Positions 9,908 through 23,500 are shown, counted from the stretch's first letter. The stretch is DNA of 64,000 bases from Isoetes taiwanensis (GCA_021234155.1 JAJEKV010000147.1:433910-497909), one strand, 5' to 3'. The notes: generated by a model from the sequence alone, not told the origin. Translations and numbers: made by a program.

Positions 9908-11392
9908 ATGGCAGCCATGCAGGAAGAGTACCAGTCATTGCTTGACAATGAAACATGGATCTTGACAGAGTTACCGAAAGGGAAAAAGGCTGTGAGCTCA
10001 AAATTGATCTATAAGATCAAATATAATGAACGAAATGAAATCAGCAAATACAAAGCTCGCCTAGTGGCTTTGGGTTGTTTACAAACTAAAGGGGTTGATT
10101 ACCATGAAACTTTCGCACCGGTTGCAAGGTTGAGCTCTGTTAGAACCATGTTGGCTGTAGCAGCTGCGTTGGATTTAGACATCCAACAAATGGATGTTAA
10201 AACAGCCTTTCTTCATGGAAAATTGGATGAGGAAGTTTACCTTAAGCAAGCACCAGGGTTTGTTGTTGCAGGGAAGGATAATCTTGTCTACAAACTGAAG
10301 AAAACACTCTATGGATTGAGGCAATCTCCACGGCAGTGGTATCATACAATCCATAAATTTTTGACACGGCCAGGATTCAGTAGAAGCCAAGCCGACTGGA
10401 ATATTTATAGCAAGAGGTATCATGATTCACTCATTCTTATCGTTTTGTATGTGGATGACCTTATTCTTGCAAGCAATAGTTCTAATCTGATGCAAGAAAC
10501 TAAGAATGCTTTGACTAAACGGTTTAGAATGACCGATTTAGATCCCTTGCATTATTTTCTTGGCATTCAAGTGGTTCGAGACCCGCATACCAAGACCATT
10601 CAAATTCATCAAGAAAAGTCTATCTCTAATCTGCTGCATGCTTGTGATATGCAAAACAGTAAAGGGGTAGTTACTCCAGCCACTTACACCATGCCATCAT
10701 CTGTTGCACCTCATAATTGTGCTGACTTAGGTGGATTCTCATTTAGGAGTCTTGTTGGATCCCTTATGCATTTCATGGTGTGCACTAGGCCTGATATTGC
10801 CCAGGCCACCATTACTTTGAGTCAATACTTGGATAATCCTGCCCCTGAGCATTGGCTGGCCCTAAAAAGATTGCTTCGATATTTGCAAAGTACACCTACC
10901 ATGGGCATTTGTTACTTCTATAACGTTACCCCTCCTCTTGTGCTTCAAGGTTTTGCTGACGCGAATTCTGCAGGAGATAAGACCGATCGAAAATCTCGAA
11001 CTGGTTATTGTTTTCTCCTGCAAGGGGGAGTAATAGACTGGTGCAGCAGAAAACAAAAGTCTACTGCAGCTTCCACATGTGAATCCGAGTATATGGCTTT
11101 GTGCAGTACTGCAAAGGAATGCATTTGGTTAAGGAGGTTGCTTGTAGAAATATATGTGCCACAACAACAGGCTACAACGATTTATAATGATAATTCTGCT
11201 GCCATTTTCCTTGTGAAGAATCCAACGAATTTTACTAAAGCAAAACATATTGAGGTTCAATTTCATTTCACCAGGGAAAAGGTTTTACCATTCAGCATTT
11301 GAGAACTGACAAAATGATTGCAGATGTATTTACCAAAACTTTAGGAAAGAAGCCATTTGTGAAATGCATTGCAGCTCTTGGTATGTCGCAGG
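9908..11392 (+). pseudogene. Copia reverse transcriptase and RNase H
   Basis: A long frame of 464 codons covers the whole RT: KARLVALGC, HETFAPVARLSSVR, the AFLHGKLDEEVYLKQAPGF segment and LYGLRQSPRQWY, the catalytic LYVDDLILASN, and DLDPLHYFLGIQV. RNase H follows, with GFADANSAGDKTDRKSRTGY (the usual Trp of the family's WAGD is absent), CESEYMAL and YNDNSAAIFL. A frameshift near 11280 pushes the last stretch (LRTDKMIADVFTKTLGKKPF) into another frame. It is still the best preserved part of the element. The upstream stop and the late frameshift make it non-functional as a unit. Confidence 0.9.
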
Positions 11393-11468
11393 TTTGAAAA
11401 CACTTGTACAAGGAATGTTGAAGGAATGCAATAAAATCTGAAGCATCAATTTGGTTTGGAGCCAAATA

Positions 11469-11499
11469 ACCATCATCCAATTAAATTGGGATTATGTCA
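11469..11499 (+). repeat. Left terminal inverted repeat of the DNA transposon
   Basis: 31 bases beginning ACCATCATCCAATTAAATTG, flanked on the left by TA. The partner is 25104-25134. Confidence 0.8.
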
Positions 11500-11865
11500 A
11501 CTCCAAAATCACGCCAACCTGCTATTGTCTTCTAGGGGGTTTTTGTTTTTTTTAATCTTTTTTTTTGGACTTCAAAAATAACATAAGGTTGCGATTCACG
11601 TGTGACTTTTCATATGCGAATTGAAATATGCAGAAATGAAGAGCAAGTTGCTAACATAGATGAGACAAATATTGCTTGCTCAATAGATGATAATATTAGG
11701 TTTGATAATAACAAATTGCATTATTTGCGAGGCAATTCCAGACTCGAAATTATCGATACATGGCACAAATATCATACAAAAATATCATATATTCCAATAA
11801 AACATTAAGGGATCAATCCATGTTTTTCCACGTATTTAACAAGGTGTGGTTCCATGTCAGCCGTT

Positions 11866-12421
11866 CTATCCAGTTCCCTGGTACGAATCTAACACTTCAC
11901 CCACCGTCATCCCCATAGCCAAATTATGCATAATAGACACAAACTTCACCAGAAAATCATCTGTCCCAAAGTTTTTTGGATCGTAAGATGGTGGATTCAG
12001 GGCCTGTGTTTGATTGTAGAAGCATTTGAGAGCATCATCATCCACTATGATTATATCATCCTTATTCTCGATACCAAGTTCGTCCATCATGTTACTCAAG
12101 TGTTTGATGAAGATAGGCTTGCCTGTTGGATCCTTGGGATTAGTGAACTTCACACATTTGTTCTGATCCCAAAGGGTCAACCAATTTCTACGCATTTCCC
12201 CCAGTGCCTCCAAAGTATCCTTGATGTTCCTTAGTTCCATGGATGACCAAATACCAACTCGAAATAACACGAATGCCTCGTCTAGCATCTCCTTCAAGTG
12301 CGCCGCGGATAGATCCACTTGGTGTTTGATTCTACTGGTGTCTGATGAAACTGTTCTCTAGCCACTTTATTTTTCGGAAAAGTCTTGCAAAGGACTCCGT
12401 TTAGGTCGAACACCACAACCT
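11866..12421 (-). pseudogene. HAD/NLI-interacting-factor-like phosphatase gene carried by the transposon
   Basis: Read on the minus strand, the N-terminal KKVVVFDLNGVLCKTF is the HAD motif I region (about 12390-12410). After a one-base shift near 12310 the frame goes on with HLKEMLDEAFVLFRVGIWSSM, then LWDQNKC, then KPIFIKHLSNMM (motif III Lys) and IIIVDDDALKCFYN (motif IV, paired Asp), and NPPSYDP. This order matches the NIF/FCP1-type phosphatase fold. The second Asp of the DxDx motif is Asn here (D-L-N-G), so catalysis may be absent even in the intact ancestor. The 150-codon main frame is otherwise open to its stop at 11866. It runs opposite to the transposase and is probably cargo or an accessory gene. 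The fold is clear; its role is unknown. Confidence 0.72.
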
Positions 12422-12755
12422 TCTTAGAAACGCAATGGAAGCTGAAACATCAAACATGTATCCGGTCGACAAGATACGATAACACAAACAATACAAACGC
12501 CAAGCGTGATTTGAAATAGTCATAACCAAATCAAATCGGCCAAGTGATTTAGTTTGACAACGAAAAATAATCAAAAAGACGCTTTGGCGATTTAATTCAA
12601 AGGTAATACAAATTAAATCACGCGTGGCGCTATTTCGTCGGCAAGGCCATACCTATCATCTTCAGTTTCGCGGCCGTCATCGGCGTCATTCTCCCCTCCG
12701 CCACCCTTAATCTTCGTCTTCTTACGATTTGTTGGAATTGTTATTTTCTATTAGT

Positions 12756-15700
12756 TCATTGCGTCCTTCTAACCGACATTATTTTACTATTGATTTGGCA
12801 AACATGTGAATCACTAGAGCCGCCTTCGTTGCCTTCATTTTCGGTTTCCCTGTCAATTATTTCATTGTTAACCTGTGAATCTACTCTATTGTTGCTTGCA
12901 TCACCCGCAATGTGGGCAAGGATATTCCCTAAGTTCGCCGCCATCACAGTACTTTGAGCAACCAGTTTAGCAGCTATTTGTTCATTCTTGCTTTCCTTAT
13001 CGGTGCATAGATTACTAGTTCCCTCTCCGGGAGCAACGTCCACTTTCGAATTGGACAAGTCCACGAGACTTTTGATTCTTGATGATTTCAGGTTGCCATA
13101 AGGGCCTTTAGGAGACTTGGCAAGCACATGCATGAGGAATGGTTCAAGAAAGTCTTTGGCTGCTCATCACTCACAAAGCGGTGACATCTTCTTGCACCCA
13201 TAAGAGCCTCTCGGGCAATATAACCTCAACATGAAGCTCCAAGCAGGTTGTATCAATTGGAGCAAATGCCTCGACGAGGTAAGCTTGACCATAGGGGGAA
13301 ATCCATTTTTATTTAAGGGCCCTTCTCCTTAGTTTGTAGCTCGTGACTTTGATTTCCCCACTTAGGGGGGTCCCGATCCTCATCCTCTTCGACTCATCCT
13401 GTGCTCGACCGATCCGATCCGTATGAAAGAATATAGTTCTTAAGTCCGGATCATCTAGAAGAAAAACATTCCCATGCTTTGCTATTGTCACCCTTGGCCT
13501 TAGCAATATCATATTCCTCGTCGGCGGCATGGATATCATAATAAAGATCACATGTGCCATCTTCCGCTTACGTTCATGACTCATTATCCTTAACATCATA
13601 TATTAGGCATCCCTCCCTAATAACTTTGAGGCACTCGGATCATGAGCGCGAGATAGTGCATGCAGATGTGACTCACGAAGGACAAGCGATGACAATAGTG
13701 AAGGACCTCTCGGTTGTCAATCCTATCTGACTAGTAAAGAAGCTCATGTAGTCCTTTTCGGTTCATGCCCATATCTCCTCTCCCACCCCCTTTGTCCAAC
13801 ACAAAGAGTGATATATTTTTAAGGCCGAAGTTGAATCGGCAAGAGACCTTTGTACCCAATGGAGACTGAATCTTTGGGCGGTGTCGTCTTCTCCAAATAA
13901 TCTTCTTCACAAGGGCCACTTTTCTTCTCAACTTCGGCCAAGTACCTTAGGGGTAGAGTCTCCTTATGTTTTGTATTTTTAGCCTTCCAATTCTTTAGGA
14001 AGTCCTTTGACCGAATACAAACTTCTTGATGTCATCATTCTTGACCTTGTATTTGTCCGGCAATCCAATTTCGGATAACGCCACATCCCCCAGATAGCCT
14101 TTGTAACTCGGCTCCTACGGTGACTTCATTGTCGTACATCCTTTACATGATCGCAAGCACTCAACGAAGGACATCCTATCCTTGGTGAAAGCACCCTTCT
14201 TGTATAAGACTTCCTTCTTTAAGCACCTTTGGTCTAAAACCCAAATGGTCTCGGCGTCGTCTAGCCCCCGAGTCTTTCTCATCTCTGTCACATTCAAGTC
14301 AAAGATGCTTACATCAACAGGGAGGCACCCTACCCATAGTATCGGCAGCTTCCCTTGTGCATAAGCGTCCCGAATTCATTCCACTTGAGCCATCTTTGCC
14401 TCCTTACAAAACACAATCTTATACGAAGTCACGTTGGTCGACTGCTTTGGATGAGCTTTCGAGGAAGGATCCGCAATGTCATCACCACCTTTTTTCTTTG
14501 ATTTTCTTGCGGTCTTCTTCTTCTCTCAGTATAATTATGCTGCGCAGAGTCCGCTCCAGCCAGCTTGAATGCCTCGGACTTTGACCATGCAATGCGGTGG
14601 GCAATGGGCGACCATATTCCACCCACCGTTGGGCGTGGCGCGATTTGTTCAACGTATGGACTGCAATAGTACGGACATTGAATCGATATCATAGAATAGA
14701 AACACGCGGGCGTGATTTGAATAAATTGATGAAGAGAAAAATCACGCTGGCGTGAAATGAATAAAGTTACTAATGCAATTCACGCGGGCGTGCTTTCAAA
14801 TCAAACCAATTCGCCAGCGTGTTTTCAAATCAATCAATTCCGCGCCAGGTGTTTTCAAATCAATTGGTTGACTTGAAAACACGCTGGGCGTGAATCGATT
14901 GATTTCAAAACACGCTGGCGTGAATTGGTTTGATTTGAAAGCACGCGCTGGCGTGAATACAATTTATGAAACCCGGGTTGATTACCTTTTGTATAGAAAT
15001 GTCTTCCCCATTTCATTCAAAGTTGCACTAATCTCAGCCAAGGTGAAGTATTGGCATCAAGATCGACACCTCCTATACGCATAGTGATTGTAGAACACTT
15101 TTTGGCCTGTTTGTTACGCCTTTTGCACGATGATGGCCTTTTGTGCCTCAACGGAATCTTTGCCCGTCGATGATGACATATTTAATATCATCACTTGATA
15201 ATAGCTCACGGGCGTCAGTCCACCGGCGAGCTTGTTCGAGATCATATCCCAAGGTAGCACATCGGCATAGGCATTTGACTGGATTACTAATCATGCTCGA
15301 ACAATCTCCATGGCATGTGTTGGATCATATCTCTCCTGCTAACATAAATGGAGCTTGGTGAGCGGATGAGGGACTTCACATGGATCAAAAAGTTTCCTTA
15401 AGACCCAATGGATAATGGTCACGTACTTATTCAAAGCTTGTTCATGGCCTCTGTTTGCGCCACTCATCTGTTCATTCTCAAAAGCGAAGCCTCCATGCCT
15501 TCCGACAAGCTGCGGGTTGAACATTCTTCCCTAGATCTAGGACCCTTTTAGAAGCTTTCAAGTCAGCTAATTCCCTAGCTTGCCGCAAATAGTGACTTGG
15601 TGTCGGGTTTAGTGAACATGCCTCTACGCTTGTTGTAACCCCTTGGCAAATAGATATTGGCGTAAATCGCTACATTGGTTGGCCAACCATACTTAAAACA

Positions 15701-16142
15701 TGTCTCACTTGGATTTCACATCTGTCTTCATGAGCGTATCCTTGTATCGTAGCTCTACGGTGAGTAAGTCCGAGCGGATCTTTCTTCCGCATACATGTAA
15801 TCTCCAAGAGCAATTTGCGATGGGTGTCATCCTCTTCCTCACAAGAGATTAGGATCCCTTGTTTGGCTATCTTGTGCGCTTCCTTTTTCCTCGAGAGAGA
15901 GTTAAGTCGAGCTTGCCATTTGTCTTGGCAAGGTCAGCGTGCCACTCGGCACCCTCGTCCATTTCCTCTTGAGGGAGGCGGGGTCGGTGGGTTGCTATAA
16001 GAATCGGCCCTTCATCATCTAAGGTGAGATCATATGGTACCGCAGACGGGTCGTCGCCCTTGCTTTCTTGGCGAGGATTAGAACCCGAATTAGTAGGGGT
16101 TTTCTTCCTCTTGAGCCGCGCAAATGAAGATGAGCACTTTTA
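12756..16142 (-). pseudogene. Long decayed ORF of unknown function, transposon cargo
   Basis: Many minus-strand open stretches follow each other in shifting frames with similar composition, which suggests one or more former long genes. Examples are a Ser/Lys-rich stretch near 16140-15870 containing EEMDEGAEWHADLAKTNGKL, a segment at 14340-13990 containing LDDAETIWVLDQRC and IGLPDKYKVKNDDIKKFVF, one near 13500-13310 containing GNVFLLDDPDLRTIFFHTDR, and a C-terminal part at 13133-12756 that is acidic and Asn-rich with FLMHVLAKSPKGPYGNL. I recognise no domain. The palindrome cluster at 14704-14955 interrupts it. Frameshifts and stops are frequent. It may have encoded a second protein of the transposon. 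Confidence 0.45.
14704..14955. repeat. Cluster of CACGC(N)GGCGTG palindromes forming a large inverted repeat
   Basis: Palindromes occur at 14704, 14744, 14781, 14812, 14880, 14911 and 14942. The segment 14781-14846 is an imperfect inverted copy of about 14888-14955, sharing TGATTTGAAAACACGCTGGCG and TTGGTTTGATTTGAAAGCACGC, so the cluster could fold as one long hairpin. The same core recurs at 16166, 16204, 18166, 18215, 18303 and 18447. The arrangement resembles subterminal transposase-binding repeats of DNA transposons. Confidence 0.75.
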
Positions 16143-19100
16143 GAGTACTTTTCGGAACAAGAGATCACGCTTGGCGTGCATTTAAACCTAAATTAGTACA
16201 AATCACGCTTGGCGTGTTGGTATCTCTATTATTGACCATGCTATCGTTAATTTGAAACTAAATTATTTTGCATCCACATTTTAAGCTACATACCCTTCAT
16301 GAATCCATATTTCACACTATTTAACCTCATTGAACATTGCTATCTCCAAGCTGTCTAACACCGCTATATTCTATATATAAAAGCGAGCAAAATTATGTTC
16401 TCTGAGCGGACAATCGAGCATTGGCGATGTTAATACTTAAAATTCATGCAAAGCATAATAACTCAAACTCATGCAAAGCATATTAAGTGAAAGGAAATAT
16501 CTCAAATTCATGCAAGCATAATACTCTCCACCACGATTGTGTATTACGTGGCAAATTAAATACCTTGAATAGGGTTACGTGCCATTACGTGTATTACGAT
16601 CAACGTCCTCTGAAACTTGAGAAGAGGGGTTTAGAGATTCCTCTTCCACCGCTTCCCTCTGCCCGTCCGCCTCGACCTCGATTAAGCTTTAGAAGACATC
16701 TCGGAATTAAGCCTAGTAAGCAGTCGGAAGGTCGCTCGGATCTGGCTTTCGAGCTGCTTTCGAAGAAATAGCTTTTTCTACAATGCGAGAAATAGAAATT
16801 TGAATTTCAAGAAAACACAAAATGCGGTTTGAAATATTCTTGACACATACAAATAATAATGGCGAAGACCCGGCCCGAGACTTCTTTCATTAAGTTTTTA
16901 AAATCCCAAATTTATCCCGCCTAAGCGTAGTTAACCTAATCTTTCTTCTAATTGAATTTTTCCGGCAGGAGTTTCCATAGCCTTGACTTCTCAAATCAAC
17001 GAGGAGACTCAAATCAGCTTCTCAAGAATGGCTCTGAGTTCGGTACTCATCTCATTCAATAGCTTGAACATTAATTTCCAATAGTAGGTGTATCGAATAG
17101 CAATTTTTCTGCGATGTCGAAGATGAATGTTTCATGTTAACTACAAATCAGAAAAGGAAAGTAGGATTATGCAAGATCGACTCCATCGATCCATCAGATG
17201 CTTGTCATGGAATTCGCTCGGGGATAAGTATGTCCGAAATTCGTTGATTCTTCGGGCTGCGCTATGGATGAAGCTTTACCTCATGAGACACCCGGTGGGG
17301 ATACGGTTGGAGAAAGTGTTGGAACATTTGTTGCATGGCCAAGAAACCGCTTAAAAAGGTATGTAACATGTATTACATTGTAGAAATATAGAAGTAGACA
17401 AAATTTGTTGTATTCATTGGAAAAAAGATTACAATAGTATATAATCTGGATAAACTGGATAAACCGGACAAAATCCCGGACCTCTTGTTTCAAGCCCGGT
17501 CTCTTGGTAGTAGTGGGCTATCGATCTCCCATTTCCATTTGCGGGGCATAGTGAATTTTTACGGTAAAAACCCGGCAAAAACACCGGGCTCTAGCTCCAC
17601 CACCCCCTTTGCTCCACCTCCACCTCCTGCTCCTCCTCCGCTCCACCTCACGCTCCATTGGTTGAACCTCCAATGCATCATTATAAGCGCCATGTAGTGG
17701 TTCCATTGGTTGAGCCATCTCCATTGCATCATTATACTTTGTGGTAGTGGTTCGTGTTGGGGCATCAGGGCATAGAGGCTAACCCACTAAGCAGCTCCTC
17801 CTCATTTTGAATCTCGAGCCGACGGATGCGAGATTCACTCTCGATCAATGCATGTCTTGCATTTCGAAGTGATTAGATAAGAGGCGAGCCTCAGATGCGA
17901 TGCAAGGGCCCCGAGCCCCGGATCTATCATTGCCCTGCGCTCTGCTTTGCCATCATCATTACTTGATCCAAGTACTCGGGGGTTGCAAGGCGGTGCTCGG
18001 CCCGGCCCCGGTGCTTTCTGCGCGGTTCAACCGATTTGGAGATTGGGCCAAACCTGGAGCTGGGCGTGTGATTTTGGCCCAAATGTAATTCAATCCATCT
18101 TCGTCACCAACCGGGTGATTAATGTAACTGGCATCTATCAATAGGAAGTGGCGAGTATCGGTATTCACGCTGGCGTGTTATATTTCTTTATTTATAAACT
18201 TAGAAACTAAGAGACACGCGCCGGCGTGTTTAAGCGTAAAAGTTGAAAGTAGGGATACAATTGTTTGCCTTTTCGGTAAACCGCTATATAGGAAAAACTA
18301 TACACGCTCGGCGTGCATTCGATGCCAGCCGTGTAAATAATTGCCCGGCCTTTATCTATTTACTTATCTATGCATACGTTTTTTTTCTCCTCCTCCTGCT
18401 GAATGCACTGAGCGTGTATTCATGTTGAAAACTAAGATTACCCTAAAACACGCTTTAGCGTGTTTCAAATATTATCTTTCATTTTTCTAATGCTTTCTAC
18501 TACACATTCATAATAGAAACTTGCATGCAATAGCATGATTAATTCAGGAAGAGAAACTCAAGAATTTTCGAAACAAAAAAAGCGGATGAAGTTTATAAAA
18601 ACTATTACGGTTTTCATAAACATCATCTGCTTCCCTGCGCCTCGAGCAAATGCAAAAGCTTGTCTTCTTGGATTAAACCTGCCATTGAGATGATACTTAA
18701 AACTAAATGAAAACTAACCTTGAGTTTCGATTTTGGAAGGAGGATAGATGCTTGTGGTTTTAATTAGAGGCTTTTCGATTATGAGACCTTAGTCCTCTGC
18801 TTTTGGTTTTAATTACGAGTCTCAGATGTCCTCACTCTGGATGGATGCTGAGAACAAAAGGCGGAGTCTTTTAGTAAGTTAGAATTGCGAAACCAAACAT
18901 CTAACATTGATGAATATAAATCGCTCACCAAGATTTCGGGACGGGGATCAAACACACGCCAGCAAAGCAAATCGTATGAAGGAAGGAAGAAAAAATGTAG
19001 GAACTTTGAGGCGTAAAATGGATTTATATAGGCACAATTAGAAATAAGTTAGCGTGAATAATTGATTGCTTGAATTAACACGCTTTGGCGTACGGTCTTC

Positions 19101-20560
19101 CACCGGACATGACATGTATATGGTATATATGGGGAATATTGCATTTCATGCAATAAATTCTCCTGACATTTTATTCCATTCATTGCATTGAAAAAAAAAG
19201 AATTCGAAATTTTATATAGGCTAAATTAAAAATAATTTTAAAGGCAAAATTATCAAGGCTAAAAATGACTTGTTGAGTTGGGGAATTGTTTTAGGTCGTA
19301 TAGGAAAATTTCCTATCTCACTTTGTGATTGATTTATAGTGTTCGAGACTTTGTTGACACAAATCGAGAGACAAAATTTTGGAGAAAACACTTTGGAGAC
19401 AAAATGCTTGGAAAAGCAGGTTTGATTTCATTCAAAATATTTTTATGTCTGAGAAAAACTGTTTGAAGAAAAACTGTTTGAAGAAAAAGTTTGTGAAGAA
19501 AACTATTTGATTTCATTCAAAATTGATATGTACAGATGCCAAGAATGGCTTTACAAAATGCGAAGGCTTTACAAAATGCCCGAAGGCTTTACAAGATGCA
19601 GGGATGCATCATTGATCTTCCACGTCACGGAACAAAGAAGAAAGAAAGGTGTTAGAAAAGAAAGAAAGGTGAAAAAAAAAATAAAAGCAGGACATGCAAA
19701 CTGGCTCATCTCTCGGCCATTCTAAAAGCTGGTGAATTCTCGACCTTCCTCCTCATCCTCTTCCTCCCCCCCTCCTCCTCCTCTTCCTCCTCCTCCTCTT
19801 CTTCAGAGATTTCATTCTCTGTTTGAGGGGGTCAAGCCAACCCCGAGCGGAAGAGCGTTTTCATGCTCTTGGGAGGACATCTCCTCCTCTTCCTCCAACT
19901 CCTCCCTCTTCCTCCTCTTCCTCCTCTTGAATCGGAGGAATCGGGAGGAGCTCAACTCCTCCTCTTCAAAATCGGCATCATCCTCCTCGAATCGGAATCG
20001 GAGGAGAATTGGGCAAGGAAATCGATGGCCGGGGAAGAGAGGGGTTTACTTCAACCCGACGTCTCTTTGACGAGACCTCGGGTTCTTCATGATGTGGCCG
20101 AGGCTAACGCTTCATGGCGGGCGAAAAAAAAAAAATTGGGACGAGAATGGTCTTGAGGCGTGAACCGGATTTATATAGGGTTAATTAGCTCTTAGCGTGA
20201 ATAATTAATTGCCTCAAATAACACGCCCAGCGTCTGAAATTCCATGACTATATTATCTAGGGTATATTATTATGGATAATAAATTCTCCGTCTATTAGTT
20301 ATATGTCTTTTTAAGTAATCATATATCCAAATTTTCGATAATTAAAATTTGGATATATTTATATAAATGTCATTTCCTTGTTGTTGCCATGAAAATTCTT
20401 GTTTTAAATGATTTAGTTTCGCCCATTGTTATTATTATATTAAACCTATTTCCAAGGAATTTCTTGCTTTTAAAAAATTTGATTTACCTCTACATATTCC
20501 ATAAATGTAATTACTTTTTTTATCTTATGGTGTAATAATTTTTTTCTTACTCATTGACTA
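16143..20560. other. Transposon interior without recognisable gene, rich in palindromes and simple repeats
   Basis: Further CACGC..GCGTG palindromes lie at 16166-16216, 18166-18228, 18303 and 18447-18465. About 18995-19165 and 20130-20300 are imperfect direct repeats: both run TTGAGGCGT, GGATTTATATAGG, TTAGCGTGAATAATT, AACACGC and then an AATAAATTCTCC end. A (TCC)n stretch at 19745-19990 gives Ser/Pro/Leu-rich frames that I do not accept as genes. Plus-strand frames near 16590-16770 and 17900-18090 are short and unassigned. Confidence 0.55.
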
Positions 20561-20589
20561 AAAAGGGTGCAATTTGCCTAGGTCAATGG

Positions 20590-23500
20590 TGCCCCTCCAA
20601 CTCAAGATGGTGAAAAGAGCAATATCAATGAAAAACCAACTCCTAGCAAGAATGTTGAAGAAAAACAATTAGTCCTCTCTATAGTAGGGTGCAATGGAGG
20701 AACAAGAAGGTGAGAATCATGCACAAGTGCAACAAGGAAATAGTAGGCCAAGGAGTCATTGTGCTAGCGGATCACGGTCAAGGCGCATTAATGATGAAAG
20801 GCTAGGGGAAGACAATATTGGTATTGCAATTTCGATGTTGGAAGACAACCTGGAAAGGTAAAGGTTTGGGTGACAAGGAATGTTTTGGTTGTGTCAAGCA
20901 ATTGGAGGTTCCTTGCATCATGGCATGGCCTATAAGTAGTGTTCAATTTGTGGAGGATTATATTTTTCGAGCACGAGGTTGTTGGGGACAATGATTGTCT
21001 TGATATTGATCCATTGGCGGTTGGAACTCTAAACCTAGGCAAAAGGGGAGAAGTATCAGTTGCGGACATTATCCTAGCAAAAGAGCCAAGTTGATTAGTG
21101 ACACCAAGCGTGAGACAATGGTGAAGGTTAGGGGCTCAGTTGTTGTTGGAGTGATTGTATGCAATTCTTCACAATAGAACAATTGGTGGAAGCAAGAGCC
21201 ACTTTTCAAGAGTACACTTGTTGATGAGAGGAGGACCTACATGTACACAATCTTGAGCATGCACTTCAAGATGAAAGAAACCCAAACAGAAAAAGATACC
21301 CTTTGCTAGGCAAATGGATATGTGCAAAAGCATGGCGAGTATCCATGCAATTCCAACTTCTTCATGGCATAATTGGCAAAAAAAAAAGTGAGGGGAGGAA
21401 CAGAATTGCTTTACATGGAAATAATGGTTTGTTGAGACCAACAGCTAGGACCCGGCTGCAGGGGAGATATTTGAAAAATATATTGATTTCAATGCAGAGT
21501 CTATGCCACACAAAAGCGAAGGGATGAAAAGGGAAGAAGCGGTTGTTGAGAAAAGGTTGCCATCACATTGTACTCAAAAAGAGTATTTTTGGAAGAAGTG
21601 AATTCCCTACTGAGAATTGGGAATTCTTCCAATATCCCAACCTAGCTTTAGTAGGTTATGGAAGAAGCATTTCAATCATGTCACCATAGCAACTTCAAAC
21701 AACTTTGCAAAGTGCAATTTATGTGCTAAGTTGAAGGAGACTCTTGATAAGGCGTGCAACCTAGTCAAAGGGCTAGGATAAGGGAGCATATGAAGGACCA
21801 TATGGTGACCAACTATCATGTAGATCATGTTATTGGATGTGGAGGACTTTATCTGCATTGGAACCCAATAACTATTTATGTATTATACATGACAAGATGG
21901 ACCGACAAAAGACTTGTCTTCCACAATTCAAGTACATACCAAAGTCATGTGGAAGATCATACCCTTCTGAGATCTCAATGGTGGGGCAATCTTGCATGAG
22001 AATCAAACCTACTATGGCCATTTTAGTTTGGAGTTGTGGAGTGATGGTCCAGATTTTCATATTGGGAGTATCATGAGGTGTTTGAGAAACTATGAAAATG
22101 GATACAATGGTCACCTCCAGGACCTTACAGCTAGCCAGGCACTACATAGAGCATTGTTAGATGGAAACCCTAACAATATTGAAAAGTTCAGCAAGGCAAG
22201 GTTTAGGAAGCATGGGTCTAATGAACATGTTGGAGCTTCAACTTCACGTGCTAAACCTCAAGATCTACCCAAAATGTTTCTCTTGCAACTTGATAATTGT
22301 GCTGGCCAAAATAAGAACAGGTGGATGTTTTCTTTCCTATCCTACTTAACAGCTGTGGGGATATTTGAAAGAGTTAATTTAGGGTTTTTTTTTTTTTTTT
22401 TTGAAGTCAAGAGTCTGTATATTCATAAGATAAAACGTTTACATATATACAGTTGAGCCTAGAGCTGCTACCACTTCTCCGATCCATGATAGCAGTTAGA
22501 CTCGGGCCTAGTACTATTAGTCTCTCTCAACCTCTTCTCCATAGGATACTACAGGAGAGATTGACCAAATTCCTAGCCCCTAATGGCATAACAAGGGGCC
22601 GGTACTAAACAGGAGCTGCCCGGCCTCTTCTCCAAAATAGATACTATGGGAGCACAGCTCCTGCCTTCCACATACCCCAAGCTGCGCCATTACTTCAAAA
22701 AAAGGCTCTCAGATATGGCGATATAGATCAGACCTGTGACTGCAACCCATGGAAGAGGTAAGGGTAAAATACATTTGTCTGCTGCCCAGCTAGAGAGACA
22801 GGGTCCTCCTAAAGCTCCACCACCGAAAATAGAGATGAGCCAGAGCAGCATGCTGCAGCAGTACTATAGGGAGTGCCCCATAGTACGAGGCACTCACCTT
22901 CTTCTTGCCAAGCAAACTATCATGAGCACACCACCGCTAGAACCCTGTAATCATGCCAGGCCCATCTGCTTCTAGTCGTGCAAGCCTTGTCTTCCTGCAA
23001 GACCAAGAAAATAGCCGCTCTAGGGTCCCTAGAAATTTCTAGAGTTCCCGCCCTAGAGGGTATTAGCATTCTAGACTTCCCCTACCGGATGGCTTACGAT
23101 TGCCACAGATCACCCCTTGCTGGGGAAAGGGGGCGCGAGCCCTGCTACAAGTTAAGCACTAACCACAAGATCTTCTAAAAATTTGCAACAGAAATGAGTA
23201 AAGTGCCCTGCTTCCGTCCATAGATCTAGGTCCTGTCAACAATGGCACCAGCATAGAGAAGGGTTGCAGAAGCCTCGTACTAAGGATGCCGTGACCTCTT
23301 CTTCTTCTTTGCGACCAAGATACTCTGAGGAGGCCCGCATTTTTCCGCCCTAATTTCCCGGCCAGCCTTAAAGAAGCGAATCGGTAGAAAATCGACAGAG
23401 CGGTGTACTAGAATAAAGCCCTTCTTCTTATGGCATGAAGTACTACTGAGTCGCTAACCGGTTCAAGCGCCGGCAGCCTCTTCTTCTTTGCAGCCAAGAT

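Noticed and set aside
19732-20156. Overlapping Ser/Pro-rich frames
   Set aside because: Produced by (TCC)n repeats; no conserved motif.
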